Source of the DNA: Codonopsis lanceolata
Lineage: Eukaryota; Streptophyta; Magnoliopsida; Asterales; Campanulaceae
Length of the DNA: 64,000 bases
Direction of reading: 5' to 3'
NCBI GenBank assembly: GCA_013146195.2
Contig: CM028378.1
Location: 90,392,295 to 90,456,294, forward strand
A model generated the notes under the pieces. That model saw nothing but the letters and a program-made list of their open reading frames with translations, searched no databases and was not told the DNA's origin. The position numbers were made by a program, and so were the translations under genes. The number at the start of each line of letters is the position of its first letter. The first letter of the stretch is position 1. Below, in pieces: positions 22,062-33,288 of this stretch.

Positions 22062-22326
22062 ATCAGATTCAAACTGTAATCATACATCTTGGGGTTACGC
22101 CCCGCGAGAAGATGATCCTATGCTACTCCTAGAAAGCAGGAAAACATCGCATCTTCAGGCGTGGATATCCTTTGTCGAATGCGATGGTGGAACACATCAT
22201 GGTTTGATCACTCGTCTTGGGATTACGCCCCATGAGGAGATGATCCTACGCTACTCCTATAAAGTTGGAAAACATCGCATCCTCAGGCGTGGATATCCTT
22301 CGTTGAATGCGATGGTGGAACACATT
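22062..22326. repeat. tandem repeat B in Tat 3' region, two units of about 126 bp
   Basis: Two units with ATCTTGGGGTTACGCCCC or its variant, GATGATCCTAYGCTACTCCTA, and AACATCGCATCYTCAGGCGT...GAATGCGATGGTGG. The arms CATCGCAT and ATGCGATG form a stem. The same AACATCG...GATGGTGG frame is in repeat A, so both arrays derive from one ancestral hairpin unit. Confidence 0.8.
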
Positions 22327-22364
22327 TTTCATGTCAAAAGGTAAAATACTTTACCTTTTCCTAC

Positions 22365-22840
22365 CATTGCCTTGCTTTTGCTGCTATTGCTGCTTCTACC
22401 GCTTCTGCTGCTTTTGCTGGAGATTTTCTTTCGATGCTGCATTTTTGAATTTTGCTGGAGATTTTCTTTTGCTGCTGCATTCCTGACTCTTGCTAGAGAT
22501 TTCCTTTTGCTTGCTTTCTGCATTTCTCTCTTTTGCATTTTTCTTTCGTGTTGTGCTTCTTGCATTTTGCTTGCTTGCTTTTGCATTTCTTTTTTCTTTT
22601 TTTTTCTTGCTTTGCTTTTTTCACTTTTTTGCACATTTTTTTCTTTCTTCGTGTTGTCCTTTGCATTTCTTTTTGCTTTTTTTCTTTTCTCTTCTTTTTG
22701 CTCTTTGCATTGTCTTTTTACTTTTTTTTCTCTTCTTTTTTCTCTTCATTTTGCTCTTTGCATTTTCTTTTTTTTTCAAAATTTTCCCTTTTCTTCTGCT
22801 TTCCTTGCTTTTTTTTTATCATCTTGCGGCTGACCTGCTG
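22365..22840. repeat. polypyrimidine low-complexity tract
   Basis: Almost pure T/C with TTGC motifs (TTTTGCATTTCTTTTT). On the element's coding (minus) strand this is a purine tract of nearly 500 nt. Long Phe/Leu-rich frames across it are artefacts of composition. Confidence 0.8.
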
Positions 22841-23177
22841 GGGATGTGAGCTTTCTTTTGAATTTTGGATGGATTGTCGTCAATTTTTGTTAACAAAGCT
22901 AACTTTGTTAACTTTCCGTTAAGCTTTAAGGGCCCTTTTGCAGCTTGGAAAACTTGAGGACCTAAGTGCTGAACTTTTGAACTTCGGAGGGGGAAAATGA
23001 AACTTGTCCTTTCTTTCCCTCATAAGAGACGGGAAGCAGAAGCAGCAACTTCTTCACTTTTATTTCCTTCTTCGTCATTTCTCTTCTCCTCCATTGTTAC
23101 TGCCGATGGAGCTTTCTTCGTCATTTCTTCTCCTTTTCTCAATTTTCTTCCGCCAAATTGTTTATTTTTCTTAACAG
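22841..23177. promoter_or_regulatory. upstream region of antisense ORF A
   Basis: Spacer between the pyrimidine tract and the ATG of the PMD-like ORF. CT-rich leader-like sequence (TTCTTCGTCATTTCTTCTCC) precedes the ATG at 23178. A promoter here is inferred only from the ORF orientation; no TATA box was identified with confidence. Confidence 0.35.
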
Positions 23178-24100
23178 ATGGCTTCTTCTTCACGATCTCG
23201 AAAGGGAAAGGCACCGATGTATCCAGATTCGGGTGAGGAAAGGAAGGAACTTCCTCCCTTGATCCGAAATCACGCCAGATATTTCTATTCGAAGGATGAC
23301 TGGGGCAACCTCTTTCGTGATCGGAACACACATGTGTCTAATCTTCTGATTCCCGCTGTAAGTTTCTTTTTCTTAAGCCCATTTGGTTGAATTTTCAGAT
23401 CTACTAGATTTCTTTGCTGTTTTGGACTTTCGGAGCATACATGTTCTTAATTACTTATGATGTTTATGCATGCAATTTATGCACTAGAATGATGCAATTT
23501 GGCAATTTATTCATGGCAAAATATGAAATTCATGCTATTTATTTTTGCGATGCATACTTGAATACTTGAATAATATGAAATTCATGCTATTTATTTGACT
23601 ATGCGATGCATATTTTATGTAACTGATAAAATTTGACTAAATGATGCATGCTTGAACTAAAAAAAAAATTATGATGCGTGCCTATGAAATAGACTTTTCG
23701 GATACATTTTCGGACATATTTTTGGATGCATGCAAAATGTAACATGAATATTTTACGCAATAATATTCATTTTCATGAATGCACATGCTGCAGAGATAAA
23801 TGCCCAATGCAATAGAAATATTTTTCTTTTCAATATTTGTAACATTTTTATTTTTGAATGCTAAAATGTAATTATTTGGAAAATGAATGCAAATGATGAT
23901 TGGCTAATGCATTCATATATCATTTTTATTCATGCATGGGGATGCAAATGCAACATAGAAAATTTTAGATGCTTGCTAAAACGTTGCATGGGCATTATTA
24001 TTTTTTCCTTTCAAAGTGTGCAAAAATGCAATATGTATTTATTTTTGAATGCAAAACACTCATTCTTCATTTTTTCTTTGAATTGCAAAAATGCAAAAAA

Positions 24101-24373
<273 letters not shown>

Positions 24374-25176
24374 ATAGCATAATTTAATGACATGCGTAGG
24401 AGATTTAGTAAAATATAGGAATTTTACCTTCTTTCTTTTTCTGATACAGCTTTCCTCTTTCTTCTCTTTTCCTTCTTTTCTTTAGGCGCGCTAGACCTTG
24501 ACCAGGATTCGGGCAAGTTGTGCCAAAGTCTCAGACATCTATAAGTTAATGCCTAAGGCGGCATGGGTTTTGGTAGAGTCCTTTGGTTTCAGCGAGTTCC
24601 TGTGGGCATTCCGTCCCTTCCGTAGTTATCTGCCTATCTTTGACGTTTTGAGGGACTATTGGTGCGATACCACCCACACTTTTCATTTTAGCTCGGGGGG
24701 AGGTGACTTTGACCCCGTGTGATTTTGCTGCTTTCACGGGCATCCCTACCAGCATTGGCAAGACTTTGGAGCCAGACTTTACCCTTCGTCATCACGTGGT
24801 GGAAGATCTCTTGGGCTTCGTGCCCAAATATAAATCTACGGATGAGATCTTTATTGGAAGTGTGAAGAGCTGGCTTCTAGCAAACGCCGGGCAGGTTGAT
24901 GAGCATGATGGCGAGGCTGTAGCTCGCGTTGCCAGGGCATTTTTGTTCTTTTTTCTTAAGATGTCACTCTTCGCCAATTCGTCCACTTCTTTGATAGTTT
25001 CCCTCATGGGATGTCTGAGGGACTTAGACCATGTTATTGATTATGATTGGGGCAGGCAGGCCTGGCCGAGCTTTACGCTTCTATGGATCGGGCTAGTCGC
25101 AATGATTCGCCAACTCTCAATGGCTTTGCTCCAGCTTGGGAGGTATCTTTTCTTTTTCCTGCTTTTGTCTTTTTCA

Positions 25177-25177
<1 letters not shown>

Positions 25178-25222
<45 letters not shown>
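25178..25222. repeat. (TA)n microsatellite
   Basis: About 22 TA units in the second candidate intron of antisense ORF A. Confidence 0.95.
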
Positions 25223-25226
<4 letters not shown>

Positions 25227-26405
25227 CAACATTTTTTTCTTTTACTGATTCTTTTTTTTTTCTTACAAGTCTGGACTTACTCGGTTTTCCATTTTATGCC
25301 GGGTCCACTGCGCCATCGCATTCACGAGCCACCTTATTTGGCTGAATTTGAGAATGCTAACCGAGTTGGGTCGGATCGAGATGGCCATTGCTTCGGATAA
25401 GATATTGTTGCGGGAGAGAATAGGTAGCTCGAGCGCAGGCACTGTGCATTTACTTCCCTAGAGGGGTCTGATGGGGGCACTATATGATCTTTTGGAGATG
25501 AGCAGATGCCGGATACTGATGGTGTCTATCATGGTTGATTCGTTATATATGGGCGAACGGGTCAACCGTCAGCATTCCCTGCTCCCGACATTTCCAGTGA
25601 CACCTTCTGCGCCTCCCCCTTGGGTGATTGCTCCAGACTTCCTGCCGAACAGGTATCTATATCTATCGAGATGTCTTATGCCTCCTTGCGATTTCCCAGT
25701 CATGGCATACGAGGATTTTCTGAGGACTATGCTTCATCCTGCTCTTCCCCTCCCTGTAGTAGCCAGGTGTGCTTCTGATGCTTCTGATAGGCCGAGGCCC
25801 TCTTATCCAGCCCCTGATATGCGGTTAGAGTTTTCTGCGCCTGTCGAGGCTTTCTCCACCTTCTGGTATCATCGTGACGGAAGACTTGTGGAGGAAGTTC
25901 TTCCTGATGTGGACATCCCCGAGGAGTATCATGTCCCGGAGCAGGCTCGCACGGTAGATATTCTTGCCCTTTCTATTTTTTCATAATTTTTTCCTTACAT
26001 CATTTCATCATTTTTTGGAGACTGATATATTATCTTTTGTTGTCTCTACACTTTTCCCAGGTTAATGTGTCGACGTACAAGAAGTTGCTGAAGGGCTTTT
26101 TTAGCATCAACAAATTGTACTAGCGGCTTGTGGATGAGTTCTCCGGCCGGGGGAATGATGCAGTGCGGCAGACCAGGTGCCGAGATGATGATGTCGGCGG
26201 ATCGAGTCATGCCCGAGCAAGGGGACTAGGGTACATGATTGGCGGATCCGGTCCTCGAGTGACAACCTTGGAAGGAGCAGATCTTCTCGCAGCCATTAGC
26301 TCCAGTTATCTGCATTTATTAGTTTTCTTTTTTTGTTCTTTGCCAAACTCTGTACATACTTTTTTTATGCAATGCAATATTATTTCATATGATGCAAGAA
26401 TTTAA

Positions 26406-26890
26406 AATGCAGACTCAATTAAAGCGGGCTTTTCTGGTACTCCGCAGGGAAGAAGAGGCAACCGCCTCTTCCTGTGCTTGATATTTCTATTTGTAGGTGA
26501 GACTATCTGCGTAGCCTCTGCGTTTTCTTCCATTTCCTGTACTTAAACTGAGCTGACGGTGGAGTGGTCGAGTGCGAAACCAGAATACCAGGTAGTATCG
26601 GGGAGCTGTAGTGGGGGCTCCTGGCGCCACCCATAGAGAGAGTGGGCGCCGCGCCAGGAGGGAGCATGGGTGGCGCCCAGGCTTTTTCCTGTGCAGTCCT
26701 GTTTCATGCGTTGTTCATGCACTGTGCTCAGAATTCGTCCGCTTCTTCGATTTTTCAGTATAAATGGAAGCCGAGGCAGCATTCATTTCATCATTAGCCT
26801 GCCTTCTTTCCTTCTGCTCAAGCCTTTTGATTTCTCTTTTGTTCAATCTCCCTTTCCTTTTGTCAAATAAAATTTTACTTTTATAGAGAG
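26406..26890. other. spacer between antisense ORFs A and B
   Basis: No convincing frame. It includes a GC-rich patch (26600-26690) with repeated GGCGCC/GGGCGCC motifs and a leader-like stretch ending just before ATG 26891. Confidence 0.4.
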
Positions 26891-28513
26891 ATGACCGCAC
26901 CAGCTCATACGGCTTTGGAGATAAAAATTTACGAGAATGCTCTGGACTTTTGGATCGTTTCCTTACGGTCAGATAAACCGGAGTGGTTTGAGCATATCTA
27001 CGGGTACCGGTGTCTGCTGTTATGGCGGACCCTTTATATTAACTGGGATATGCTGCGGGGAGCCTCCAGGTTTTGGTCACCTCAGAGCCATCTTTTCAAT
27101 TTTTGCATTAATGAGATGTGTCCCACTTTCTAGGAATTTTGTTCCATGGTGGGGATGCCAGCCACTGGACCTATCGTTGTGCCTTCTGAACGAAGGCATC
27201 CTTGTATGGCAAGAAGGGAGTTGTTCGGCATGACCAATGAGGCTACTCCGGGTTTCTACAACGGAGTAAACTTTAATTTGACCATCCTTCTCGGTGCTTA
27301 TACGGAGTACATGGAAGATGACTCAATTTATTTATAGTGCCGGCTGGCTTCTCTTTTTCTCTGCCTCATGGGACGGTACCTTCTGGTGGACTGACCCAGA
27401 TATATAGATGTGCGGGTCATGGACCTAGTATTGCAGGCTCAGGACTGCCGGTTGAATATCATCCCGATGATTTTGGCTGAGACCTTGTCGGGCATGGATG
27501 CCTTTGTGACTGGTGATGAGCTATTTTCCTCTGGTAGCCCTCTTCTGATTCACATGTGGCTAAAGGAGCACTTCAACTGGGTGATGGGCCCAGTGCCGAT
27601 GGGAGCAATGTATGATCCTGGGCTCTCTGGCTCTCGTGGTCATTATCACCAAACAAATTTTTCTGAGTCTGACTGGATTGAGTATTTCTTGCGCATTGGC
27701 TCCATGGAAATCATATGGGTTGTCAGCCACTAGCGGATTCGCACCTTCTTTATGTATTACCGGGGTCTATGCCAGGTTATTCTGCCAGGTCTTGAGCCCA
27801 CATTTTATCTGGCGTACATGGTCCTTGGCCAATTTGGCAGGGAACAGGTTATCCCAGATGCAAGCCGTCCTCTAGCTAAAGAGCTGGAGATGGATAGGGA
27901 CGTAGGCACCATTATCCATAACATATGGCAGCTTGATTTTGATTCGCGGGAGGTAGCTTATGCCTATTCTGAATATATGCTCCTATCCCATGAATACCTA
28001 TCATGGGTGTTAGTGGCTGCTGAGGGGCATTCCCGCGTTATTAGGCATGCATTGAGGTGGATGCTGGGCCGACGAGTGAGCAGCGGCTTGGATGCTCGCC
28101 TAATGGAGATAGGCGAGGATGTGGAAAGCTTGGGGCTGGTAGTCCCTCAAGCTCTGCAGGAGGATTTCAGGCGGGTTCATGGCCTTGGTGCTCGGATGGC
28201 TCATGATCCAAATGAGGCAGGCTCTAGTAATGCGCCTCCTCGTATGAGCAATGCAATTTGGCAGAGCAATTCCCGGAAGCAGATAAGGTTGTTCCTCCTT
28301 AGGTTGGCAGACGAAGTACTGCCCATAGGGATGACGGCGCTGGCCCAAGTCGTCCTGCTGTTCAAGACAACGGCGTCGCTGATGATGAATAAGATGAAGA
28401 CACTTCTGGTGGTTCTCATGCTGGTGAGACTGGAGCTTCTTTTGTGCCTCGTAGAAACATATGGTCGCGGCTGGGCAGACGTCGTAGACACTGATGGACA
28501 GCTTCGGGGCTAG
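26891..28513 (+). pseudogene. antisense extra ORF B of the Tat element (DUF7745-like)
   Basis: One frame of 540 codons from ATG 26891 with four in-frame stops (27131, 27335, near 27388, 27731) and none after. The N-terminus reads DFWIVSLRSDKPEWF, LLLWRTLYINWDML, FWSPQSHLFNF and MCPTF-stop-EF followed by GMPATGPIVVP. The order FW.P....F.F...PT.EE is what I recall of the DUF7745 family, found next to plant Gypsy pol genes; that is from memory. The middle has WLKEHFNWV and YYRGLCQVILPG. The C-terminus holds heptad-like Leu and an acidic, Asn/Ser-rich tail. It ends about 420 bp from the integrase stop on the other strand, so transcripts would converge. Function unknown. Confidence 0.6.
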
Positions 28514-28929
28514 GCTGTAATAAAAGGATAGTTGGGGGGGGGAAGGGGGGATATAGGTAGCAAGTAGTAATAGATAAATCTACAGGCATAAATGCATAAT
28601 CTTAAATTTCTTAGGCAATTATTCCTAGGTTACACCATATGACCTGTATTATTTTATATTTTGATGTTTTATGTGAGCTCTGTCATGGTTTTTCTCTTTT
28701 AGTCAGTCAAGACTCTGCATATACTGAAGACTTTGGCAGGCTGGAGGTCAGATGCTGAGGATTCAGAAACTGCATTCCCTTTCCTTTTCTCCTAATTTTT
28801 CTTTTATTGCTCTAACTTTTGCCTAGGCTGCCCTTTCGGGTTTTCAACCTAGCGAGCCCTTATTTCTCATTTTTGTTTTTTTTTTTGATGCTCTAATTTT
28901 TGCCTAGGCCACCCTTTCGGGTTTTCAAC
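28514..28929. other. intergenic spacer between ORF B and integrase 3' ends
   Basis: Convergent 3' ends. Two near-identical 40-bp stretches (TTTTGCCTAGGCYRCCCTTTCGGGTTTTCAACCTA at about 28816 and 28889) form a direct duplication of about 73 bp period. A G-run occurs at 28534. Confidence 0.6.
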
Positions 28930-30035
28930 CTAACGAGCTGGAGAGAGAAGCAATTGCCAGATATATGTTCTCGGCTCACGCATAATACCTTTTAAGCTTG
29001 TCAAGGTTGAAGGGCTGAACAAGATCCTCCCTTCTTTATTTGTGAGGAGTACTACACCTCCTGACCGGATCTCTTTGACAATGTATGGTCCCATCCAGGG
29101 AGACTTCCATTTCCCTCTAGTATCAACATAACTAGGGGGTTTTTCGCGAAGCACCAGGTCTCCAACTTGGATGTCACATCCTTTGACTTTTTTATTGAAC
29201 GCTAAAGCTATTCGCCTTTGATATGCCCGAGTGTGTTCCAGGGCTAGGAGCCGTCGTTCGTTTGTCAGGGCTAATTCTTCATATCGCCATTTGACCCAAT
29301 CAATTTCTGATATGTTTGATTCCATCATTACTCTTAATAATGGGACTTCAATTTCGATAGGCAGCACCGCCTCCATGCCGTAGGCTAAAGAATAAGGGGT
29401 AGCCCAGTGGGTGTGCGAACTAAAGTGCGATAGCCCCAAAGGGCTAGTGGCAATTTTTTTGGCCAATCTCTTCTCGTGTCAACCATTTTTCTAATAATAT
29501 TTTCCAGTGTTTTGTTGGCTGCTTCGACGGCACCATTGGCTTGTGGTCGGTATGGGGAGGATTTATGCCTTTGAATCTTGAATTCGTCGAGTAGACGATT
29601 CACGTCCCCTTCAAAGTGTGTGCCGTTGTCGGAGATAATCTCGAAAGGTACTCCATATTGGTATATGATATTGGTCCGGATGAATTCAGATACCTTTTGA
29701 GCATTCAGTATTTTATAGGAAGAGGCTTCCACCCACTTTGTAAAGTAATCAACGGCTACTAATACATATTCATGGCCATTAGATCCCTTCGGATGGATTT
29801 GACCTATGACGTCGATTCCCCAAGTTGAAAAGGGCCAGGGGGCTGTGGAGTTATATAAGATATGCAGGGGCACGTGCTGCAGATTAGCGAAGCGCTGGCA
29901 TTTGTCGCAAAGATGTACCCACCAGATACAATCGGTTTCTAGTATGCTCAAATAGTACCCCCGCCGAATGACTTTCTTGGATAATATGTGCCCATTCATG
30001 TGTGGCCCGCAGGTGCCACCATGAAGCTGATCCAT
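28930..30035 (-). pseudogene. Tat integrase
   Basis: On the minus strand: HHCC zinc region with HMNGHI and LCDKCQR, then the DDE core with WGIDVIGQI, ISDNGTHFEGD and AVEAANKTLENI. All three acidic residues are visible. The C-terminal part continues in an overlapping frame (29466-28930): TPYSLAYGMEAVLPIE, RRIALAFNKKVKG, GDLVLREKP and WKSPWMGPYIVKEI, the GPY/F module. No chromodomain is seen, as expected for the Tat/Athila clade. One frameshift near 29400-29460 breaks it. The protein would insert element cDNA into the genome. Confidence 0.9.
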
Positions 30036-30053
30036 GATTTACTCAGCTTTTGC

Positions 30054-30530
30054 CTAATCAACGCATAATAAGTTTAGGCCCTGATAATGCCTTTTGTACA
30101 GGCTGCCACCGCTGGCTACAAATTGCGATGCCCATCTCCGTAGGGAGACTTTCCCCCTTTTGAAGCAGTAGGTTGGAGTGACCTTTTTCCCAACTATAAA
30201 TGGTTGGACATTGATTTCTGTGGGAATTTGGACCAATGATGCTAAAGTGGCCAAGGCATCGACAAATTGATTTCTATCTCGCGGCAAGTAATGAAACGAG
30301 ATATTATCAAATTTGGTGGCTAGTGCTATCAATTTGGCATGAGAGAGCTGCAACCCGGGATCCTGGGTCTTCCATTTCCCTTTGACTTGGTTTATGATTA
30401 AGGCGGAGTCACTGTAGACTTCCAAGTCTTTGGCTCCTTTTCAGAGGGCTTCTTCTAGACCGGCGATACAGGCCTCATATTCAGCTGAGTTGTTCGAGCA
30501 TTCGAATTCCAACCTTATCGCCAACAGAGT
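30054..30530 (-). pseudogene. second (archaeal-type) RNase H of Tat element
   Basis: The minus strand reads RLEFECSNNSAEYEAC, IAGLEEAL, a stop, then LEVYSDSALIINQVKGKW and FHYLPRDRNQFVDALATLA. The Glu in NSAEYEA and the Asp in YSDSALI are RNase H active-site positions. A second RNase H between the RT-linked one and integrase is a known diagnostic of Tat elements. The first part including the first Asp is lost or frame-shifted. Confidence 0.8.
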
Positions 30531-30581
30531 GTGGGAATCTACCAGTTGGTGTCGTGATCGGCAATTTCTAAGACCTTCGTC

Positions 30582-31370
30582 TTAGAAGCTATGCTCAGTT
30601 GCATCTTCTGCTTCTAGAGGCAAATTAGCTAAATGGTTTGCAATCATGTTGCCTTTGATAGATATGAGCGTGACATAGGTGATGTCAAACTCATTGAGGA
30701 GAAATGACCATTTAGCTAGTCGGCTGGAAAGTGATGGCTTGCCAAAGATGTATTTTATAGGATCCATCCTGGAGATGAGCCTGATGGATCGAGCTTATAG
30801 ATAGATTTTGACCCTTTGCGTTGCCCAGACTAGGCCAGTGCAGCTTTTTTCCAATGCTGAATAATTAAGCTCGCTTCCTTGCAACTTCCTACTTATGAAG
30901 TAGATGTCATTTTCGATGTAGGAATTTTCTTTTTCTTGGGCGAGCATAGCCCTTACTGACGAATCTGTGATTGTTAAATGTGATTGATTATAGCCCAGCA
31001 TGCCTTCAACAAAGGATCTTCTTTTGTGGGAAGCGACATCGTCTACCACAATATCAATATTGGGTATAGGAAAGTCGTCTTTGGGCGATGCCTTGTTGAG
31101 GTCGCGGAAGTCTACACAAATCCTAACCTTTCCGTTGGGCATGAGAATGGTCACTATATTTGACAGCCTAATCGGGTATTCTACTACCTGAATAAACTTG
31201 ACATGTAGCTGCTTCATGATTTCTTCTTTCACTTGTAGTGACCATTCTGGTTTGATTATGCGGAGCTTTTGCTTGACTGGCCGAACATCCGGATAAGTGG
31301 GGATCCGATGTTCGACAATGGCTGGATCCAACCCAGGCATATCTTCGTAGGACCATGCAAAGATGTCCAC
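30582..31370 (-). pseudogene. Tat reverse transcriptase-RNase H with the RT catalytic core deleted
   Basis: The N-terminal RT blocks are clear: FAWSYEDMPGLDPAI, HRIPTYPDVRPVKQKL, NGKVRICVDFRDLNKASPK and FPIPNIDIVVDDVA. After MLGYNQ the frame goes directly to LTITDSSVRAMLAQEKE, which belongs to RNase H. About 200-250 codons are missing, including the fingers/palm block with the Y-V/I-D-D active site. RNase H continues with IYFISRKL and YSALEKSCTGLVWATQ, and ends with SRLAKWSFLLNEFDI, GNMIANHLANLP. There is a short break with a stop at about 30790. The RT cannot polymerise. Confidence 0.9.
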
Positions 31371-31735
31371 GAATTCTTTGAGGAGGTCAATAAGTGCTAC
31401 CCTTTCAGAGCCTTACATGTAGTTGCCGATTTTGATTTCTTTGGTTTCATTGTTCAGCCCCAGATTGACGGCGGATAAGTCCTCATTTGCTGCTGATTGA
31501 TGTCTTTCCTGGTGCTCGACTGACTTTACGAGCTCAAGCAAGTAATTTTTATCTTTTGGGTCCATTTTCTCAAATGACTCATTATTAAAGCTAATTAATG
31601 TGTCTTTTAATGAATGTGCAACTAACGAATAAGCAAAGACATCGAGATTATCATTATTAGCAAGTTGTACAGGGTTATTTACATTATTGAGGACCTGGGG
31701 TTTGAGATCCTCAGTTTTAGGGAGCGGATCAGTAG
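31371..31735 (-). pseudogene. Tat PR-RT linker, right part
   Basis: Before the RT start the minus strand reads a linker (NNETKEIKIGNYM then a stop then GSERVALIDLLKEFVD) that normally joins the Gypsy protease to RT. Coding sequence upstream is interrupted by the solo LTR at 31741. Confidence 0.6.
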
Positions 31736-31740
31736 ATGAC

Positions 31741-32850
31741 TGATCGATGTTTTATTTTATCTATTTCCTTGCAAGTGTACAAGACTATTATAGAATAGAC
31801 TCAAGCAAGGGTCGAACCCACGAGACAAGTGATAATTATAGATAGCAAATTATTAACCTAAGGGGGTTTTATGTTTAATTCTACTCTAAATTACTAGTTA
31901 TAGATGTTTAACTAATTAGACAAGAATAACGATATGAAGATCTTATGGTGAGTGGAAATCTAGGATTAAGGTTTCACTTATATCTCCTTTATGTTCAATT
32001 CATAATAATGTCATTCAATGTCTTGGGTTCGTTCACTAAAAATAGATATAGTCGTTGAACAATTGGTTCTCCATAAAAATTCACCCATTCTATATCCTAA
32101 GCACAGAACTATCAATCTATCACCTAGATTTATGATCTATCACCTAGATCATGTAAGAAGTCCTAACTTATCACTCTCGCTTCGATAGGTCCAATTTATT
32201 GTGTTGGTGAGCGATTAATGCGACATATGCACTTGGTCATGCATATCCGCACCTCTAAGCCTTTATTATTTGCGATTACATTCATTTGTTCAAAGCAAAA
32301 TAATATAGGGGTTGATAAACAACACAATCAACAAGCATTGAATAGACATATATATGAATCAAAACATAAATTCGATACAAGTTACCTCCCACCTCTAGAT
32401 TAGGGATGATTTAGTTCATCATAGACGATGAACAGCACATGGAGATGATGAAAGACATGATTTGATCTTCAATACTTGAAATTACAAAACCTAACTATGT
32501 TATACAATCTAAAACTACCTAAAATCTATGTAAAGAGAGCTTCCGGCCGCCCTCCTTATGCTTAGGCTCGGCACGACTTCTATATATACTGGGAGTTGTG
32601 ATTGGATCGAATAGAAAATCCGAAAAGGTCGGCCTAGGGGAGGCACCTTGCGTCCGCAAGGTGTATTTTTCTTCAATTTTTCTTTTCCTTGTAATTTGCA
32701 CTTAAAACCCTGGAGTTTCGCATATTTTCACAATAATCCTGAAACTTACAAAACTCACTGAAAACATATATTAGTACTCAAAAGACTCGTGAAATAGCAT
32801 AATTTAAGTCACTTAAGTATATAAAATCGACGTATAAAATACATCGATCA
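31741..32850. mobile_element. probable solo LTR, 1110 bp, with perfect 5-bp target duplication
   Basis: Begins TGATCGATGT and ends ACATCGATCA, a perfect 10-bp inverted repeat with TG/CA ends. ATGAC flanks both sides (31736-31740 and 32851-32855). TG...CA ends with a 5-bp duplication are LTR retrotransposon features, and no coding region, PBS or second LTR is present, so a solo LTR left by recombination is most likely. A non-autonomous DNA element with 5-bp duplication is less likely. Contained frames have no recognisable product. Confidence 0.8.
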
Positions 32851-32855
32851 ATGAC

Positions 32856-33288
32856 CAATCCGTAAAGCTATAGGAAGGATGGGGAATAGTATATCCGAAG
32901 CGGTCGACCAGATCTACGGCTGTCAAAAGAAGGCCGGTCGTCGTATACCAATTCTACAGAGGCTTATCAGCAATAGACTCAAACTTAGCAGGGAGCTTTT
33001 CATAATTAGTGTCTCCATGTATCATACCCAAGAAACTGTCTCCCAGACATTCATCATCTAACAGGGCCAGAGCATGATCGTCTTGGTCTATAGACTAAGT
33101 ATTTTCAACTGTGATAGTTTTATATGCAGTGCTACGGGGCTCCAGGGTAACCTGTTCCATTTTATTTGTGACGAGACTGACATCTTCAAAGATTTCCCAA
33201 CCAGGGTGTCTTTTCTCATTTCGGTCTAGCCAAGGCTCAGGAAACATGAGATAGGCTTTTGTTTCCCCTTTCCTTACAAAATAACCAT
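32856..33288 (-). pseudogene. Tat PR-RT linker, left part
   Basis: The coding sequence between the protease frame and the solo LTR has decayed with several stops; no domain is recognised. It is continuous with the segment at 31371-31735 once the solo LTR is removed. Confidence 0.5.

Noticed and set aside
21727..22326. Regularly spaced palindromic repeats resembling a CRISPR array
   Set aside because: Plant nuclear context, only two units per array, and units are whole tandem duplications without unique spacers.
22372..22922. Overlapping Phe/Leu/Cys-rich ORFs that look like membrane proteins
   Set aside because: Produced by the T/C low-complexity tract in all three frames; no domain or conserved start.
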